A DNA stretch of 64,000 bases from Myxocyprinus asiaticus. Lineage: Eukaryota > Chordata > Actinopteri > Cypriniformes > Catostomidae. The position numbers were made by a program, and so were the translations under genes. The notes under the pieces were generated by a model that searched no databases, was not told where the DNA came from, and was given only the letters and a program-made list of their open reading frames with translations. This document shows positions 11,751-22,450 of the stretch, one piece after another (the first letter of the stretch is position 1; every line of letters begins with the position of its first letter). The stretch spans positions 26,254,880 through 26,318,879 of the forward strand of contig NC_059379.1 of assembly GCF_019703515.2 (NCBI RefSeq), in the 5' to 3' direction.

Positions 11751-12171
11751 CTTGAGTGCTTACTTTTAAATAGTGTTGGGTTCGAGTCCACCTTAGTCGA
11801 GTCTGAGTCAAGTCCGAGTCTTTAATCAATGGTGTCCGAGTTGAGTCCAAGTCCAAAAGGGGCCGAGTCGGACACAAGACCGAGTCCATAACAGGCTGAG
11901 TCCGAGTTGAGTCTGAATGAATCCGTTCAAGAATCTGAATTAAAATTGTAACCATAAACTTGACAATATTTTTAACTTATTTTAACCTTCACAACTAAGA
12001 AAAACAATTTATCAATATAAATGCAAAAAACTCCTGGTTACTTTTGTAACCTCCGTTCCCAGATGGAGGGAACGAGACGTTGTGTTGATGTAGTGATACT
12101 AGGGGTCGCCCTTGGGAGAGGTCAAAGGGAATTGGCGAGTGGAATTTGCATGCCACTCCCCCAGACATACG

Positions 12172-12189
12172 GGTATAAAAGGAGCTGGC
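12172..12189 (+). promoter_or_regulatory. TATA box in the DIRS B left terminus
   Basis: GGGTATAAAAGGAGCTGG points rightward into the element, antisense to its genes. The mirror-image copy near 14116-14134 on the minus strand faces the gag frame. Two convergent promoters are expected from the inverted termini. Confidence 0.6.
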
Positions 12190-12259
12190 TTGCAACCATT
12201 CATTCAGGTTTTGTGCTGAGGAGCTGAGACAAGGTCCCGGCCATTTCAGCGGGTAGTTC

Positions 12260-12390
12260 AATGATGTGGCAGGAGGGACACAACGTCTCATTCCCTCCAT
12301 CAGGGAATGGAGGTTATGAAATTAACCAGGATGTTCCCTATCTGTCACTCACTCGACGTTGTGTCGATGTAGTGACACTAGGGTTCCCTA
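12260..12390. repeat. DIRS B internal complementary region
   Basis: The segment CATTCCCTCCATCAGGGAAT...GGAGGTTA is the reverse complement of the left end. It runs directly into GTTCCCTATCTGTCACTCAC, the reverse complement of the right end. Fused copies of both termini placed inside the element are the hallmark of DIRS retrotransposons, where this region is thought to guide closure of a circular intermediate. Confidence 0.75.
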
Positions 12391-12933
12391 TACAAAATGC
12401 CACAACTAGCTGAACTGTGTTACATGAACTGGCAGTGCGAGACGGGCAGACCATTGTATGCCTCGTAGCCAGCGCACCCGGCCGTCACGTAACCTCCCCC
12501 AACGCTCTTACGAGCGTCGTACGGTCCCCTGCACCTCGAGGACGAGTCGACTGCTCAAAAAATGGAGACTGGCCGCCCCATCCGCGGCCTCTTCTCTTTC
12601 TTCTCCCCAAAAGGAAAAATCGTTCAGCTGGGGGCCATATAGCGTCCGTGTCGGGGGGTGTCACTCCCAAGGGGAAGACACAGCAGAGACCACACCCTGC
12701 CCGAGGGGGAGGAAATTGTGTGGAAATACATCACATGGTCTTACCGAGTCTTGTCGGCAGTGTCTCATGTGGAGATGTCCCTGTGGTAGGTCCTACCCAG
12801 AGGGGGAGGAGCTCTACAAACAGAGGGGCCTCTGCCCAAGGAAGACGCAGGTTCACCAATGGGGGAACCATCTCGCGGAAGATACATCACACAGGGTTAC
12901 ATATGGGCAACCAGCACATGTGGATCACCTACC

Positions 12934-13620
12934 TCAGTACAGGGCCAAGTCAGCACACATACTGGGCCGGCAACGAGTTTCTCCACAAACTCGCCTGGTC
13001 AGAGCCCAGGAGGCCGCCACACTCCTAGTAGAGTGTGCTCGTAGCCCCAAGGGACACAGCAACGACAAGGCTGGGTCTGCCTCTTCCTGGGGCAGCGCTT
13101 GCAGGTTCACCACCTGATCCCGAAACGGGGTCATGGGAACCTTGGGCACATAGCTCAGTCAGGGTATCAGTACCACGTGAGACTATCCAGGACCGAACTC
13201 CAGGCACGTGTTGCCGACAAAGAACGCCTGCAGTTCCCCTACTCTCTTGATGGAAGTGAGTGCAGTCAGGAGGGCAGTCTTCAAAGAGAGTGCCTTTAGC
13301 TCAACTGACTCCAGGGGCTCAAATGGAGCTCCCCGTAGGCCCTGAAGGACCATGGAGAGGTCCCATGAGGGGACGAGACGCGGTCTGGGAGGATTCAGTC
13401 TCCTCGTGGAGGAACCTGATGACCAGGTTGTGCTTCCCAAGAGACTTACCATCAACTGCATCGTGGTGCTCCACTATAGCGACCACGTACACCTTCAAGG
13501 TGGAGGGGGACAGCCACCCCTCCAGCCTCTCCTGCAGGAAGGAAAGCACTGACCCGACTGCTCATCTCTGGGGGTCTTCTCATCGGGAAGAACACCACTT
13601 AGCGAACAGATGCCACTTCA
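12934..13620 (-). pseudogene. DIRS tyrosine recombinase, broken
   Basis: Remnant of the recombinase of copy B, read 13620 to 12934 over at least three frames. The order is LQERLEGWLSPSTLKVYV, then HHDAVDGKSLGKH, then RPRLVPSWDLSMVLQGL, then LTSIKRVGELQAF with the first catalytic arginine, then VPMTPFRDQVVNLQALP. The sequence then skips from LLCPLG straight to LRAHSTRSVAASWAL, dropping about 65 residues before the HxxR box. It ends shortly after, so the GWATP and FARFYNL segment with the nucleophilic tyrosine is gone. The enzyme cannot cleave DNA. Confidence 0.85.
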
Positions 13621-13860
13621 AGGCATACAGTTGATATGCCAACGCAGTCCTGGCCCTGTCCAGGGGCCAGCAACTGTGCGCCCAGTGCTAACCATCATGG
13701 CCTCATACCCGTAGGTAGAAGGACCGAGGCGGGGAGCCGCTGGGGTGGCTTTCCCTCTGACGAAGAAAGCAGCACCCAAGCACGTGAGACAGCGATCATG
13801 GCCGTCAGAAGCGGAGAGATAGCGACTGTAACCAGGAATTATACACAGACGGAAAGGCAT
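13618..13860 (-). pseudogene. DIRS gag-like N-terminus fused to an RNase H remnant
   Basis: The frame opens with MPFRLCIIPGYSRYL...SDGHDRCLTCLG, matching the Cys/His-rich start in copy A, but one cysteine is now tyrosine (PGY for PGC). After the STYGYEA segment it continues as GPWTGPGLRWHINC. That matches the RNase H stretch of copy D (SWTGPRLCWHIDC), not gag. The deletion junction therefore joins gag to late RNase H and, a few residues on, to the start of the recombinase region. Confidence 0.7.
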
Positions 13861-14115
13861 CTTTAAAAAGACACTCCGTCCGTGCCACTCTTTTAGTAGG
13901 AAAATATATTCTCTTATTAGGAAGAATATACTCTTTTAGCTGCTGAAGCACCCATGGGCGTTCTCTGCACACCATCGGTGCAAGAGGGGTAGAAACCGAT
14001 GTAATGCACCATAAATCCAACAGCTTTCGAGGTGAATAGATCGGTGGAGGAATTCAGCTCACTGAAACACAACCGCTCGGCTCTGAAGAAAAAATCTGAA
14101 TGAGCGGTTACAAGC

Positions 14116-14134
14116 CAGCTCCTTTTATACCCGT
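14116..14134 (-). promoter_or_regulatory. TATA box in the DIRS B right terminus
   Basis: On the minus strand it reads GGGTATAAAAGGAGCTGG, about 260 bp upstream of the gag-like start at 13860. This is the sense-direction promoter candidate for copy B. Confidence 0.6.
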
Positions 14135-14276
14135 ATGTCCGGGGAAGTGGCATGCAAATTCCACTCGTCAATTCCCATTGGCCTTTTCTCAAAGATCAGA
14201 GGTGTTTGGGGCTCCCAAGGGCGACCCCTATTGTCACTAAATCGACACAACGTCGAGTGAGTGACAGATAGGGAAC

Positions 14277-15535
14277 AAATTATTACTATCCTGCTGAACA
14301 TATTTAAAAGTGGTTTCAGAATGAAAGCATATGCTTTAAGTGTATGAAGACAAAGCTGTCCTTCAACACCCTTCTTATCGCGGTCTGTCAGTTTCAATTA
14401 TTTGTTGCTTTTCCCCTCCACTCAAACATCCACCAAAAAAGTTATTATAATTTTGAATTTTAATTTAGTTTTTGTTTCTACTTCATTTTCGATTTGTCCA
14501 TTCAATTTAGTTTAGTTTTATCTAAAATTATGGATGAAATACATTTAATGTGTATAATACATTTACTAAATGGTAATATTAAAACATTTAATAATGCCCA
14601 TAAAATTAAATACAACAACAGAAAATAAAAACAGAAAAGATCAGATACCATTAAAAAAATGTATATACTACTACACTTAACACTTTTCAGTCCCCCTGCT
14701 GTGTCCAGGTGTAGCCTACTTCCTTAAAGTCAAGATAAAAATTTTGACAAACTCACCTTGGGCAAACATTTTGTTCTTTTCACATTATATTTAGTATGGA
14801 TAATAGCTGAATAGAGACTTCTCTCCTCACTTGTGTTCTTCATTGTATTTTCTGACTTTTTTGCCATTGAAATGCAAGTGCCAGCTTTACAGGTAACACA
14901 GAGAGACTGCGCTACAAATATGTGACGGACTGAGTTGTACAATTTCCATCATGGTCTATTTCATCCGTCATATCAGTTTAAATGTCCCTGATACATAGTA
15001 AATTTAATTTTGTCTCAATATAGTCAACATTTTCAGTTAGAAATGACTTTGCGTAGGAAGCATGAGTCTGATAAAATGTGTTCTGTTTAATAATTTGCAC
15101 AGTTGGGGAACATACTTTTGAACGTACTTACATTATTGATATTTCTGGATGAGAGCGGCAGAGCACGTCTGGTGAATGGCGATCTCTTTCCCGCACACAC
15201 ATACAGCACAGGCGTGCGGTCGAGAGAAAAAAAAGGACTTTGAAAGAGAGCGCACTGCTGCTCTCCGCCAGAATAATTACATGTAAGGACATATACGCGT
15301 GAAAACTGATGCGCAGTATCAAATACACAGAATGTATGATAGTACTAACTGTAGAGAGCACATCAATATGAAGACAAAACCAAATCCCGGACATTTAGAG
15401 ACAATTTTGAAATCCCGGCCGGATGCTTTTTTCAGGTCTGAAAAGTGAACATGTCTGGGGAAAAGAGGACGTGTGGTCACCCTATGTTACATAATTTGTT
15501 TGTTTGTTTGTTTTTCATTGCATCAGAAATGTCAT
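14277..15535. other. Repeat-derived filler with a TGGTCACCCTA end
   Basis: This stretch separates DIRS copy B from the right GAGTCC block. Near 15440-15486 it reads GAAAAGAGGACGTGTGGTCACCCTATG, written here only as a short end motif (GTGGTCACCCTA), which resembles the terminus of a fish non-autonomous DNA transposon oriented on the minus strand. Minus-strand DNA at 14942-14752 has an exon-like frame ending in an AAGGTGAGT splice-donor match. Neither can be assigned to a family with confidence. Confidence 0.35.
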
Positions 15536-15835
15536 GAACTCGGCCAGACTCGAGTCAGACTAAAAATGCATTAGAGTCCGTGATAAGTCCAAGTCCAATA
15601 AAATTGGACTCATGACTTGAAAACGTGTCTCGAAACTGAACTGTCCACTCAACAACTGGACTAGAAACGTTAGTCATAAAACTGATTTTGATCTCAAATA
15701 GGAAGTGAAAGCTTAGATTAATCCAAAAATAAATTCTCTAGCAATCAATAACATACCAGCTGAGTTCTGGGAACAGTTAGACTTGAGTCTGTAACTGAAC
15801 AAGTGCCATTGGAACCCATGATAAGAAAACCGTGT

Positions 15836-16576
15836 ATGTGTAATGAGTGATAGTGAGAACAAACAGACCCAAGAGCAGAGGAACAGTTCAAAGGATTTAT
15901 TTACAACAAATAATAGTCTCTGTGCATTGTGGAAGTCAGGAATAGAAGTGTGCAATCCTCCATTGAAGCTTAGCTGACACACAGCAAACTGAAAGGCAAC
16001 CACACGCCTGACACGTGGGCAACCAACAGATACATGAGACAGGAACAACCAGGCAGAGAGAGTGAGGTTAGTACTCAACATCAAAAGCTAACTATAATAT
16101 AAACACATTACAAACTACAACAAACTACACTAAACATTAAACAATCCAGCAAAGGACATGACACACGAGGGGATTAATATAGGCATGAACAAACAAGGGC
16201 CAGGTGCCACTCGCAGCTGAAAGTTGGCATGATCAGTGTTCCCATGGAAACAATCAGGGTTCCCATGGAAATGCTGATTCCATGTGCCAGCGGCACCTGA
16301 AACACATGAGGGCAACGATGTCAACACGCTTGGAACAAAACATACAAGGAACGATGATAACACGGTCCTCGTCAGACAAAACCCAACCTGACAAGGTGAC
16401 TGGACCATGACATCACCGGAGAACGCACGGCGGTAACTCGCACACAGCAGTCACTACCAACCAGACCCGTGCGCTCACACAAAGAATGTACACGAAACAC
16501 GAGACAGACAGGGGACGATAAATGCCATGGTCCCATCAGACAGAAACCCAACCTGAAAAGGTGACAGGACCGTGAC
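15836..16576 (-). repeat. LTR-like repeat, partly duplicated (tentative)
   Basis: Read on the minus strand the block begins TGTCACGGTCCTGTCACC at 16576. A second, closely related start (TGTCATGGTCCAGTCACC) appears about 165 bp further in, at 16410. The block contains GTAAATAAATCC near 15895-15905, a possible polyadenylation signal, and ends near CATTACACA at 15838. A TG...CA boundary with an internal AATAAA fits a solo LTR. The doubled start suggests two partial copies side by side. I saw no clear target duplication. Confidence 0.4.
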
Positions 16577-16586
16577 AATATGTCCT

Positions 16587-17262
16587 TGAGGTCTGCAACT
16601 CGATGGGTTTTGGGCCAGGTTCGGGTCAGTTTTTCAAGTAGGACTTCAGGTTCAGGTTTGTAATTAATAAAAAAATAAACAGGCCTACGGAACTTGTTTC
16701 GTACAGTCGCTCTCACTCACAGACACGAACGGATGAGTTAGGGGCCGTTAACACCGAATGTATTTTTGTGCGCATCTGTTCTGTTGTCCCATTGTTTTCC
16801 TATGTAAACACATGCTGGACAAATATCTTTGACATTTGCACCATGTCTCGCTTTTTCTTCAGCGTCTCGCACAGGACATATTTTAAACACCATGTCAAGT
16901 TAAAAAGAACTTCAAATTGTCAAAAACGCATGTTGAGACACCTGCGCTCTGTTTCATTCTTTGCGCTGTGTCTATTGTTTTCAACGCAGTTGTCACAAAG
17001 ATTCAACATTTTAAACAAGTTCAGGCTGCATGGAGTGGACTGTTGCATTGTTTCATATTATTACAGATTGTCCTGCACCAGGTGAAGTTTCAGTGCATAA
17101 ACAGTATGGCAATGCTTTTTTTTCCTTCTGCTCTGGTGTACTAAGGGGCTGCTGTACCTTGTTAAAACTGTGTATGTTTACAGTTTCAGTACTGTTATGA
17201 ATGTTGCCTATATTCTTACATAAAATATAGCCTATTGCAACAGTACTTGCTAGGAGATAAAA
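16587..17262. mobile_element. Non-autonomous hAT-like element, copy 2 (3' truncated)
   Basis: This matches copy 1 (1548-2250) over almost its whole length. Shared words include CAGTTTTTCAAGTAGGA, AATAAACAGGCCTAC, GGGGCCGTTMACACCGAATG and GCTAGGAGA. It starts TGAGGTCTGCAAC at 16587 and loses similarity after about 17260, so the right terminus is missing. The two copies are diverged and differ in the middle, where copy 2 has about 100 bp absent from copy 1. Confidence 0.7.
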
Positions 17263-17329
17263 AAAAGAAACTGACAGACTCCATGGATGGAAGGCTCATG
17301 GCAGTTATTGAAAAGAAGGGTGGCTATAT

Positions 17330-17627
17330 TAGTCACCTGAATATTTTTGAAAGGCCAAAAATTACATTTTGTGTTACTTATTTGTTGCACCTACTCTAAA
17401 AATTGAGGATAAATAATTTAGTTGGGAGAAATTATTTTTGAAATTTAGTTGCCTAATAGTTGTGCACACATATATATTCCCCTGAGAAAGATAAAACTCT
17501 TTTTCTTTGTTAAACATTCAGGTTTGAGGTTCAATAACATTTTGGATTGACTGAGAGCATTGTGTTTGTTCAACAATAAAATGAATCCTGAGGAATACAA
17601 TTGCCTAATAATTGGGCATGCAGTGTA
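17330..17627. repeat. Inverted TTGCCTAATA repeat pair
   Basis: TTGCCTAATAGTTGTGCAC at about 17449-17467 and TTGCCTAATAATTGGGCATG at 17601-17620 are near-identical direct copies about 150 bp apart. They bracket a stretch resembling the end of a fish DNA transposon. No coding potential was seen, and the boundaries are uncertain. Confidence 0.35.
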
Positions 17628-18240
17628 CAGGTTTTTGGTCCAATAATTAGTACCTCTGTTTTGTCTGAATTGAGTAGAAGGAAATTTCTGGCCATACAAT
17701 CTTTGATTTCATTGATACACTCTGCTAATTTGGAGAATTGTGAAATTTCATCAGGTTTTGAAGAAATATAAAGTTGTGTATTGTCGGCATAACAGTGGAA
17801 ACTTATTCCACGATTCTTGTTAATATCTCCCAAGGGAAACATTTACAAGGAGAAAAGCAGAGGCCTTAAAACTGATCCCTGTGGCACTACATATTTTACT
17901 TTTGTTTGGTTTGACAATTCCTCATTTACATAGACAAAGTAGTAGCGGTCTGCTAAATAGGACCTAAACCATACTAATGCAAGTCCACAAATGCCAACAT
18001 AATTCTCTAGCCTATTCAAGAGAATGTTGTGATCTATCGTGTCGAATGCAGCACTAAGATCTAAAAGAACTAGAAGTGAAATGCAGCTGCGATCAGATGA
18101 TAAGAGCAAGCCATTTGTAACTCTGATAAGTGCAGTCTCTGTACTGTGATTGGGCCTAAATCCTGACTGAAATTGTTCATATATACTATTTCTCTGTAGA
18201 AATGAACATAGTTGGGAGGATACTACCCAAACTATGTTTT
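17628..18240 (-). pseudogene. LINE reverse transcriptase fragment
   Basis: A 5'- and 3'-truncated non-LTR reverse transcriptase on the minus strand. It reads FQSGFRPNHSTETAL, LLVLLDLSAAFDTIDHNILL (motif A with its aspartate), VPQGSVLRPLLF, then an in-frame stop, then CYADNTQLYIS and NFLLLNSDKTEVLIIGP. The active site is YADN instead of YADD, so catalysis is lost. The frame is otherwise continuous from 18109 to about 17628. The type is CR1/L2/Rex1-like. It is clearly a different family from the L2 copies at 7.5 and 53.2 kb. Confidence 0.8.
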
Positions 18241-19554
18241 CCTGCCCTAAAAGTGTCTGGACGTCAGAGACCGTAAGTCATGGAGACATCAAACTTGGCA
18301 AGATGGTCCCAAATCCACCCCACTACTCAGGCGCACAAACACACACCCATTTAACGCGATTTGAGTAATTGATCAATATCTACTCAACGCAAATTCCAAA
18401 TGTAACCAAATTTGGTACACATAGTCAACAGGATGTTTAGAAGATGTCAGCAAAGTTTCATACAATTCCGCCCCTATGGGGCGCTACAACTAAACATTTC
18501 CGGAACCGTATAGGCTATAATAAACATCTGTAGCTTATTTGAATCCACCATTGCCCTTAAATCATATGGTCACTTGAATTTTCTCCAATTTCGATTTATT
18601 AAAAAAAAAACTGCTTTTTCTAACTCGTCCTAAGCCATTTGCCCGATTCTCACGAAACTTGGTATACATCATTTACAGACCCTCCTAACAAAAATGTATC
18701 AAATAAATATTGATATGTCATATCATTCCGAAGATATATGCAAATATGTTTGGGGGTGTGGCCTATAATGACTAATTAACCTGTATCTTGTGAGCACAAT
18801 TTTCAAATGTATCAAAACTTTGTACACATAGACAAAATAATGGTAACACACCGAGTTTCATTCATTTTTTATGCTTGGGGTTGCTATAACTTAAGAAAAT
18901 CCTAAATGTGCAACTGTGCTCAAAGCAGTTGAATTAACTCCATAACTGTATAGGATAAAAATATATATTTTTTATTTATATGAATCCATCTGTGGTCACA
19001 TGTATTTCCATTTCTGCAAAAAAACTTTTCTATCATTTTGATTTTTTTGAAAAACCTACTTTTTCAAACGTGTCCTAGGCTGTTTGCCTGATAAAACTTT
19101 TTATACATTATCTACAGACATTCCTGACAAAAATGTATAAAAAGAATTTTGATATGGTAAATTGTACAGAAGATATTAGCCGATAGGTTTTTGGGTATGG
19201 CCTATTATGACTAATTGAACCATATCTTGTGAGCACATATTTTAAATTTAACTTATTTTAAACTTAACAAAACCTTCATAGGCATAAAAGGCAGTACTGA
19301 TTATCCACCAGAGGGAGCCACATAACTATAAATCATTCAAAGGGTCTTACAAGAGTAATTAAAGGTAGACTAAAGTTGGGTTGCACCAACCAGGATTAAT
19401 CTTAAATTTAGATTAAATCAAGGTTTATCTGATAATTCTGTTGAACCAAACTTTAATCTTTGTTTAAAAATAATCAGCGTTACATTTAAATCATAATTTT
19501 GATCCTGATTTAAATTTCACAGTAAATCTGAATTGATTTTAATCTTGTTGCTCC

Positions 19555-19795
19555 ATTACTTTAAACTCTGATATAAATCTCAGTTATGGATTAACTTTAA
19601 AGTTGCAGCTGAGGTGGTTTAAATAAAAAATTGACCTACAATAACAATGAATGACTTTGTAAGAGAACAGTGAATATGCCGTCAGTCCACTGAAGGCAGT
19701 TAGGGTTCCACAGGATCTTTCCTGTCAAATCAGATTATTTTTGTAATTTTTCCACATGTGCTTTGCCCTTGATAATTGCCGCTTGCGGCTATATT
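19555..19795 (+). repeat. Array end module, copy 1
   Basis: About 240 bp ending in the GCCGCTTGCGGC hairpin. It contains CTCAGTTATGGATTAACTTT, GAGAACAGTGAATATGCC and GGTTCCACAGGA, all repeated in order at 20930-21178. The two modules are about 1.38 kb apart. Confidence 0.75.
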
Positions 19796-20929
19796 TATTA
19801 TTATTTTTCTGCCCTAAAACTGATCATGCAGACCAAACCGTAAGGCCTAGAGACATTAAACTTTCAGGGATGGTAGTACTCTGGCTGGCTCACCATACGC
19901 ATTGAATCGGCTCAATTGGCCCATAAGTGGCGCTATAGTGAAAAAAACTCTCCCTAGGCCGTTTGCCCAATCGGAATCAAACCAGTGCAGAAAGATTCAG
20001 CAGAGTCCCAATATGAAAAATTATCAAAGGAATTTTTACATTTGGATTTATCGTCAAACGGTATGCCAAAACATTCGTAATGGGCGTGTCCATTTTAATA
20101 AAACTGTTATAACTTTTGAACAGATTGAGATATTATCACCAAATTTGGTACACATATGTATGGGCTCATTCTGAGGACACACAAAAATTGCACACCTTTG
20201 CCTCTTGGTGGCACTATAATAATTAAAAATCTAAAAATGTCTCTGTATCTAACTATGGAACCGTTGGCCCGATTAACTTGAAATTTTGCAAGCAGTGTCT
20301 TTGTCCAATAAGGACAGTCACATATCTTTAAAAACATGGCCACCATTGACCAATCACCTTTCTGCAGCTTTTATATAGGGTTAAATAAGGCCAATCGGAA
20401 CTAAACTTGGTAAGCCTATTTGTCACTTAGCCCAAGAGGTCTGTGCAAAATTTAAAAGAATCTGGCCACTGGGAGGTTCTAAAGATTCTCTGGAGTCTAT
20501 TTATGAATAATTATCACAAAAAAAAAAAAAATTTACTTTCGATTTTACGTGTCAACGGCATGCAAAATATGAGCAGTTGACTTAGCCACTGCTACTAAAT
20601 AGCTATAACTCTTAAACGGAATGAGATATTGTCACAAACTTTGGCACACTTACGTAAGGGTTCATTCTGAAGACAATCATACAAAGAAATGGGGCTTGGC
20701 CACTTGGTGGCATTATAACATTGACAAAATTTAAAGTGGATGTAACAATGTTACTGCTTTTCTGATTGAGTTGACATTTTGTATGCAATTTGTGCAATGT
20801 CTTTGTTGCATAATGTTTGAGAAATGCCTAATATAGTCCAGAACATGGGCTTTAAGGCCCTACGGTGCTTGAACCCCGATAATTGCTGCTTGCAGCTATA
20901 TTATGAATTTAAACTTTAATGCTGTTGCA

Positions 20930-21178
20930 CCATTAAACTCGGATTTTAATCTCAGTTATGGATTAACTTTAAACTTGCTGCTGAGGTGGCTTAAATATTA
21001 AATTGACCTACAATAAAACATGAATGACTTTTTAAGAGAACAGTGAATATGCCATCAGCCCTCTGAAGGCGGTTAGGGTTTGAATTAGGGTTCCACAGGA
21101 CCTTTCCTTTCAAATCAGATTATATTTGTCATTTTTCCGTATGTGCTTGGCCCCCGATAATTGCCGCTTGCGGCTATA
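20930..21178 (+). repeat. Array end module, copy 2
   Basis: Second copy of the module at 19555-19795, with the same order of words and the same terminal hairpin. It carries a small insertion (GTTTGAATTAGG) before GGTTCCACAGGA. Confidence 0.75.
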
Positions 21179-21224
21179 ATATTATTGTATTTGCAAGGAT
21201 GTTTTTTTCTGCCCTAAATTGCGA

Positions 21225-22450
21225 TGAAACTTGGTATGTGTCATAACCATCATGCCCTGAGGTGGCCTGCAGCGTTTCGGCACAGTGCCCCTTACGGATG
21301 ATGAGAAATAGCTATTTTTGCTTGTAACTTCTTAAAGGTTTGCCCTAAAATCATGAAAGTGGACTCTTTGGATTCTGTTGTGCATACCATGTCGAATGAT
21401 ACCAATTTAGCCTATGTCGGCCATTTTATGCATCGGCCATTTTACATTTTGTTGTAAAATGCTGTATTAAACTCGGTATGTGTCATCAGCACAATGCCCT
21501 GAAGTTGCTCAACATGTTTCAGGACAGCGCCACCTTGTGGTCAAAAAATATATAAAAATGCTAATAACATTTGATAATTTTAGCCTATTTTTATGACACT
21601 GGTCTTGATCAATTCCTTCAGTCAAGCCGAGTTCAACGATACCACATTTGTCATGGTCAGCCAAACTTCCTGTTGGCCATTATTAATTTAACTGAAAACA
21701 TACTTTTTCGAACTTCTCTTAGACGGTTGGTCTGATTTTCACCAAATTTGGCTCAGATCATCTTTAGACCATGCCGACAAAAAGCTGTTCAATGATTTTT
21801 GAAAGACCATTTTTGAAAGAAATTTTACAGTGTATCTTCACAACGCTTTAATGTATTCAGACCAAACTTGGTGAGTGTTATGACAACCATGACTTGAGGT
21901 TACCTGAGCAGTTTCAGCACAGCACCACCTACTGGTTACAAGATACAAAAAATAAATTAAGATTTTTACTAATAACTTCAGATCGTTTCGTCATAAAATA
22001 ACGAAACTGGACTCTTTAGATTCTGTGGGGCATACCGTGTCGAATGATAGCAATTTTGCCTATGTTGGCCATTTTCAGCATCGGCCATTTTGAATTTTGT
22101 CATAAAATGATGTATTTTACAAATGCATTCGCATATCATTACGAAACTCTGTATATGTCATTGGCACAATGCCCTGAAGGTCAACAAGTTTCAGGACATC
22201 GCTAGCTTGTGGTAAAAAAATATACTAAATATATAAAAATGCTAATAACTTTTGATAATTTTAGTCTATTGTTATGACACTGGTCTTGATATATTTATTG
22301 GGTCAAGCCGAGGTCAACGATACCACATTTGTCATGGTCAGCCAAACTTCCTGTCAGCCATTATTAATTTAATTGAAAACCTACTTTTTCCTACTCCTCA
22401 CACAATGATAATCAAATTTTCACCACATTTTGCTCAGATCACCTTCAGAC
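21225..22450 (+). repeat. Tandem pair of 650-680 bp units
   Basis: GTGGACTCTTTGGATTCTGT at 21359 recurs as CTGGACTCTTTAGATTCTGT at 22007 (648 bp). GTCAAGCCGAGTTCAACGAT at 21622 recurs at 22303 (681 bp). The two halves are therefore diverged tandem copies of one unit, with small indels. Confidence 0.75.

Larger units (their letters stand above)
12032..14276 (-). mobile_element. DIRS-type retrotransposon, copy B (internally deleted)
   Basis: A 2.2-kb DIRS element on the minus strand. Its left end starts CCTGGTTACTTTTGTAACC and its right end finishes GTGACAGATAGGGAAC. The inverted termini (about 12085-12200 and 14095-14235) each contain a TATA box pointing inward. An internal complementary region follows the left terminus at about 12260-12390. 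In the sense direction the copy encodes a gag N-terminus, a short RNase H remnant joined to recombinase, and a recombinase that lacks its catalytic tyrosine. RT is completely absent. Confidence 0.85.
11757..15700. mobile_element. GAGTCC-rich element split by DIRS copy B (hAT-like, tentative)
   Basis: At 11770-11925 the plus strand carries many GAGTC/AGTCC words (GTTCGAGTCC, CCAAGTCC, CCGAGTC). At 15540-15665 the same words recur mainly as AGTCCAAGTCC and GACTCATGACTTG around the other end. Dense subterminal repeats at both ends are common in hAT-like elements. DIRS copy B lies between them. I could not define exact terminal repeats or a target duplication, so the boundaries are approximate and the class is a guess. 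Confidence 0.35.

Noticed and set aside
12417..13117. Long plus-strand frames across DIRS copy B
   Set aside because: They are antisense to the DIRS recombinase and 3' region and carry no recognisable motif.
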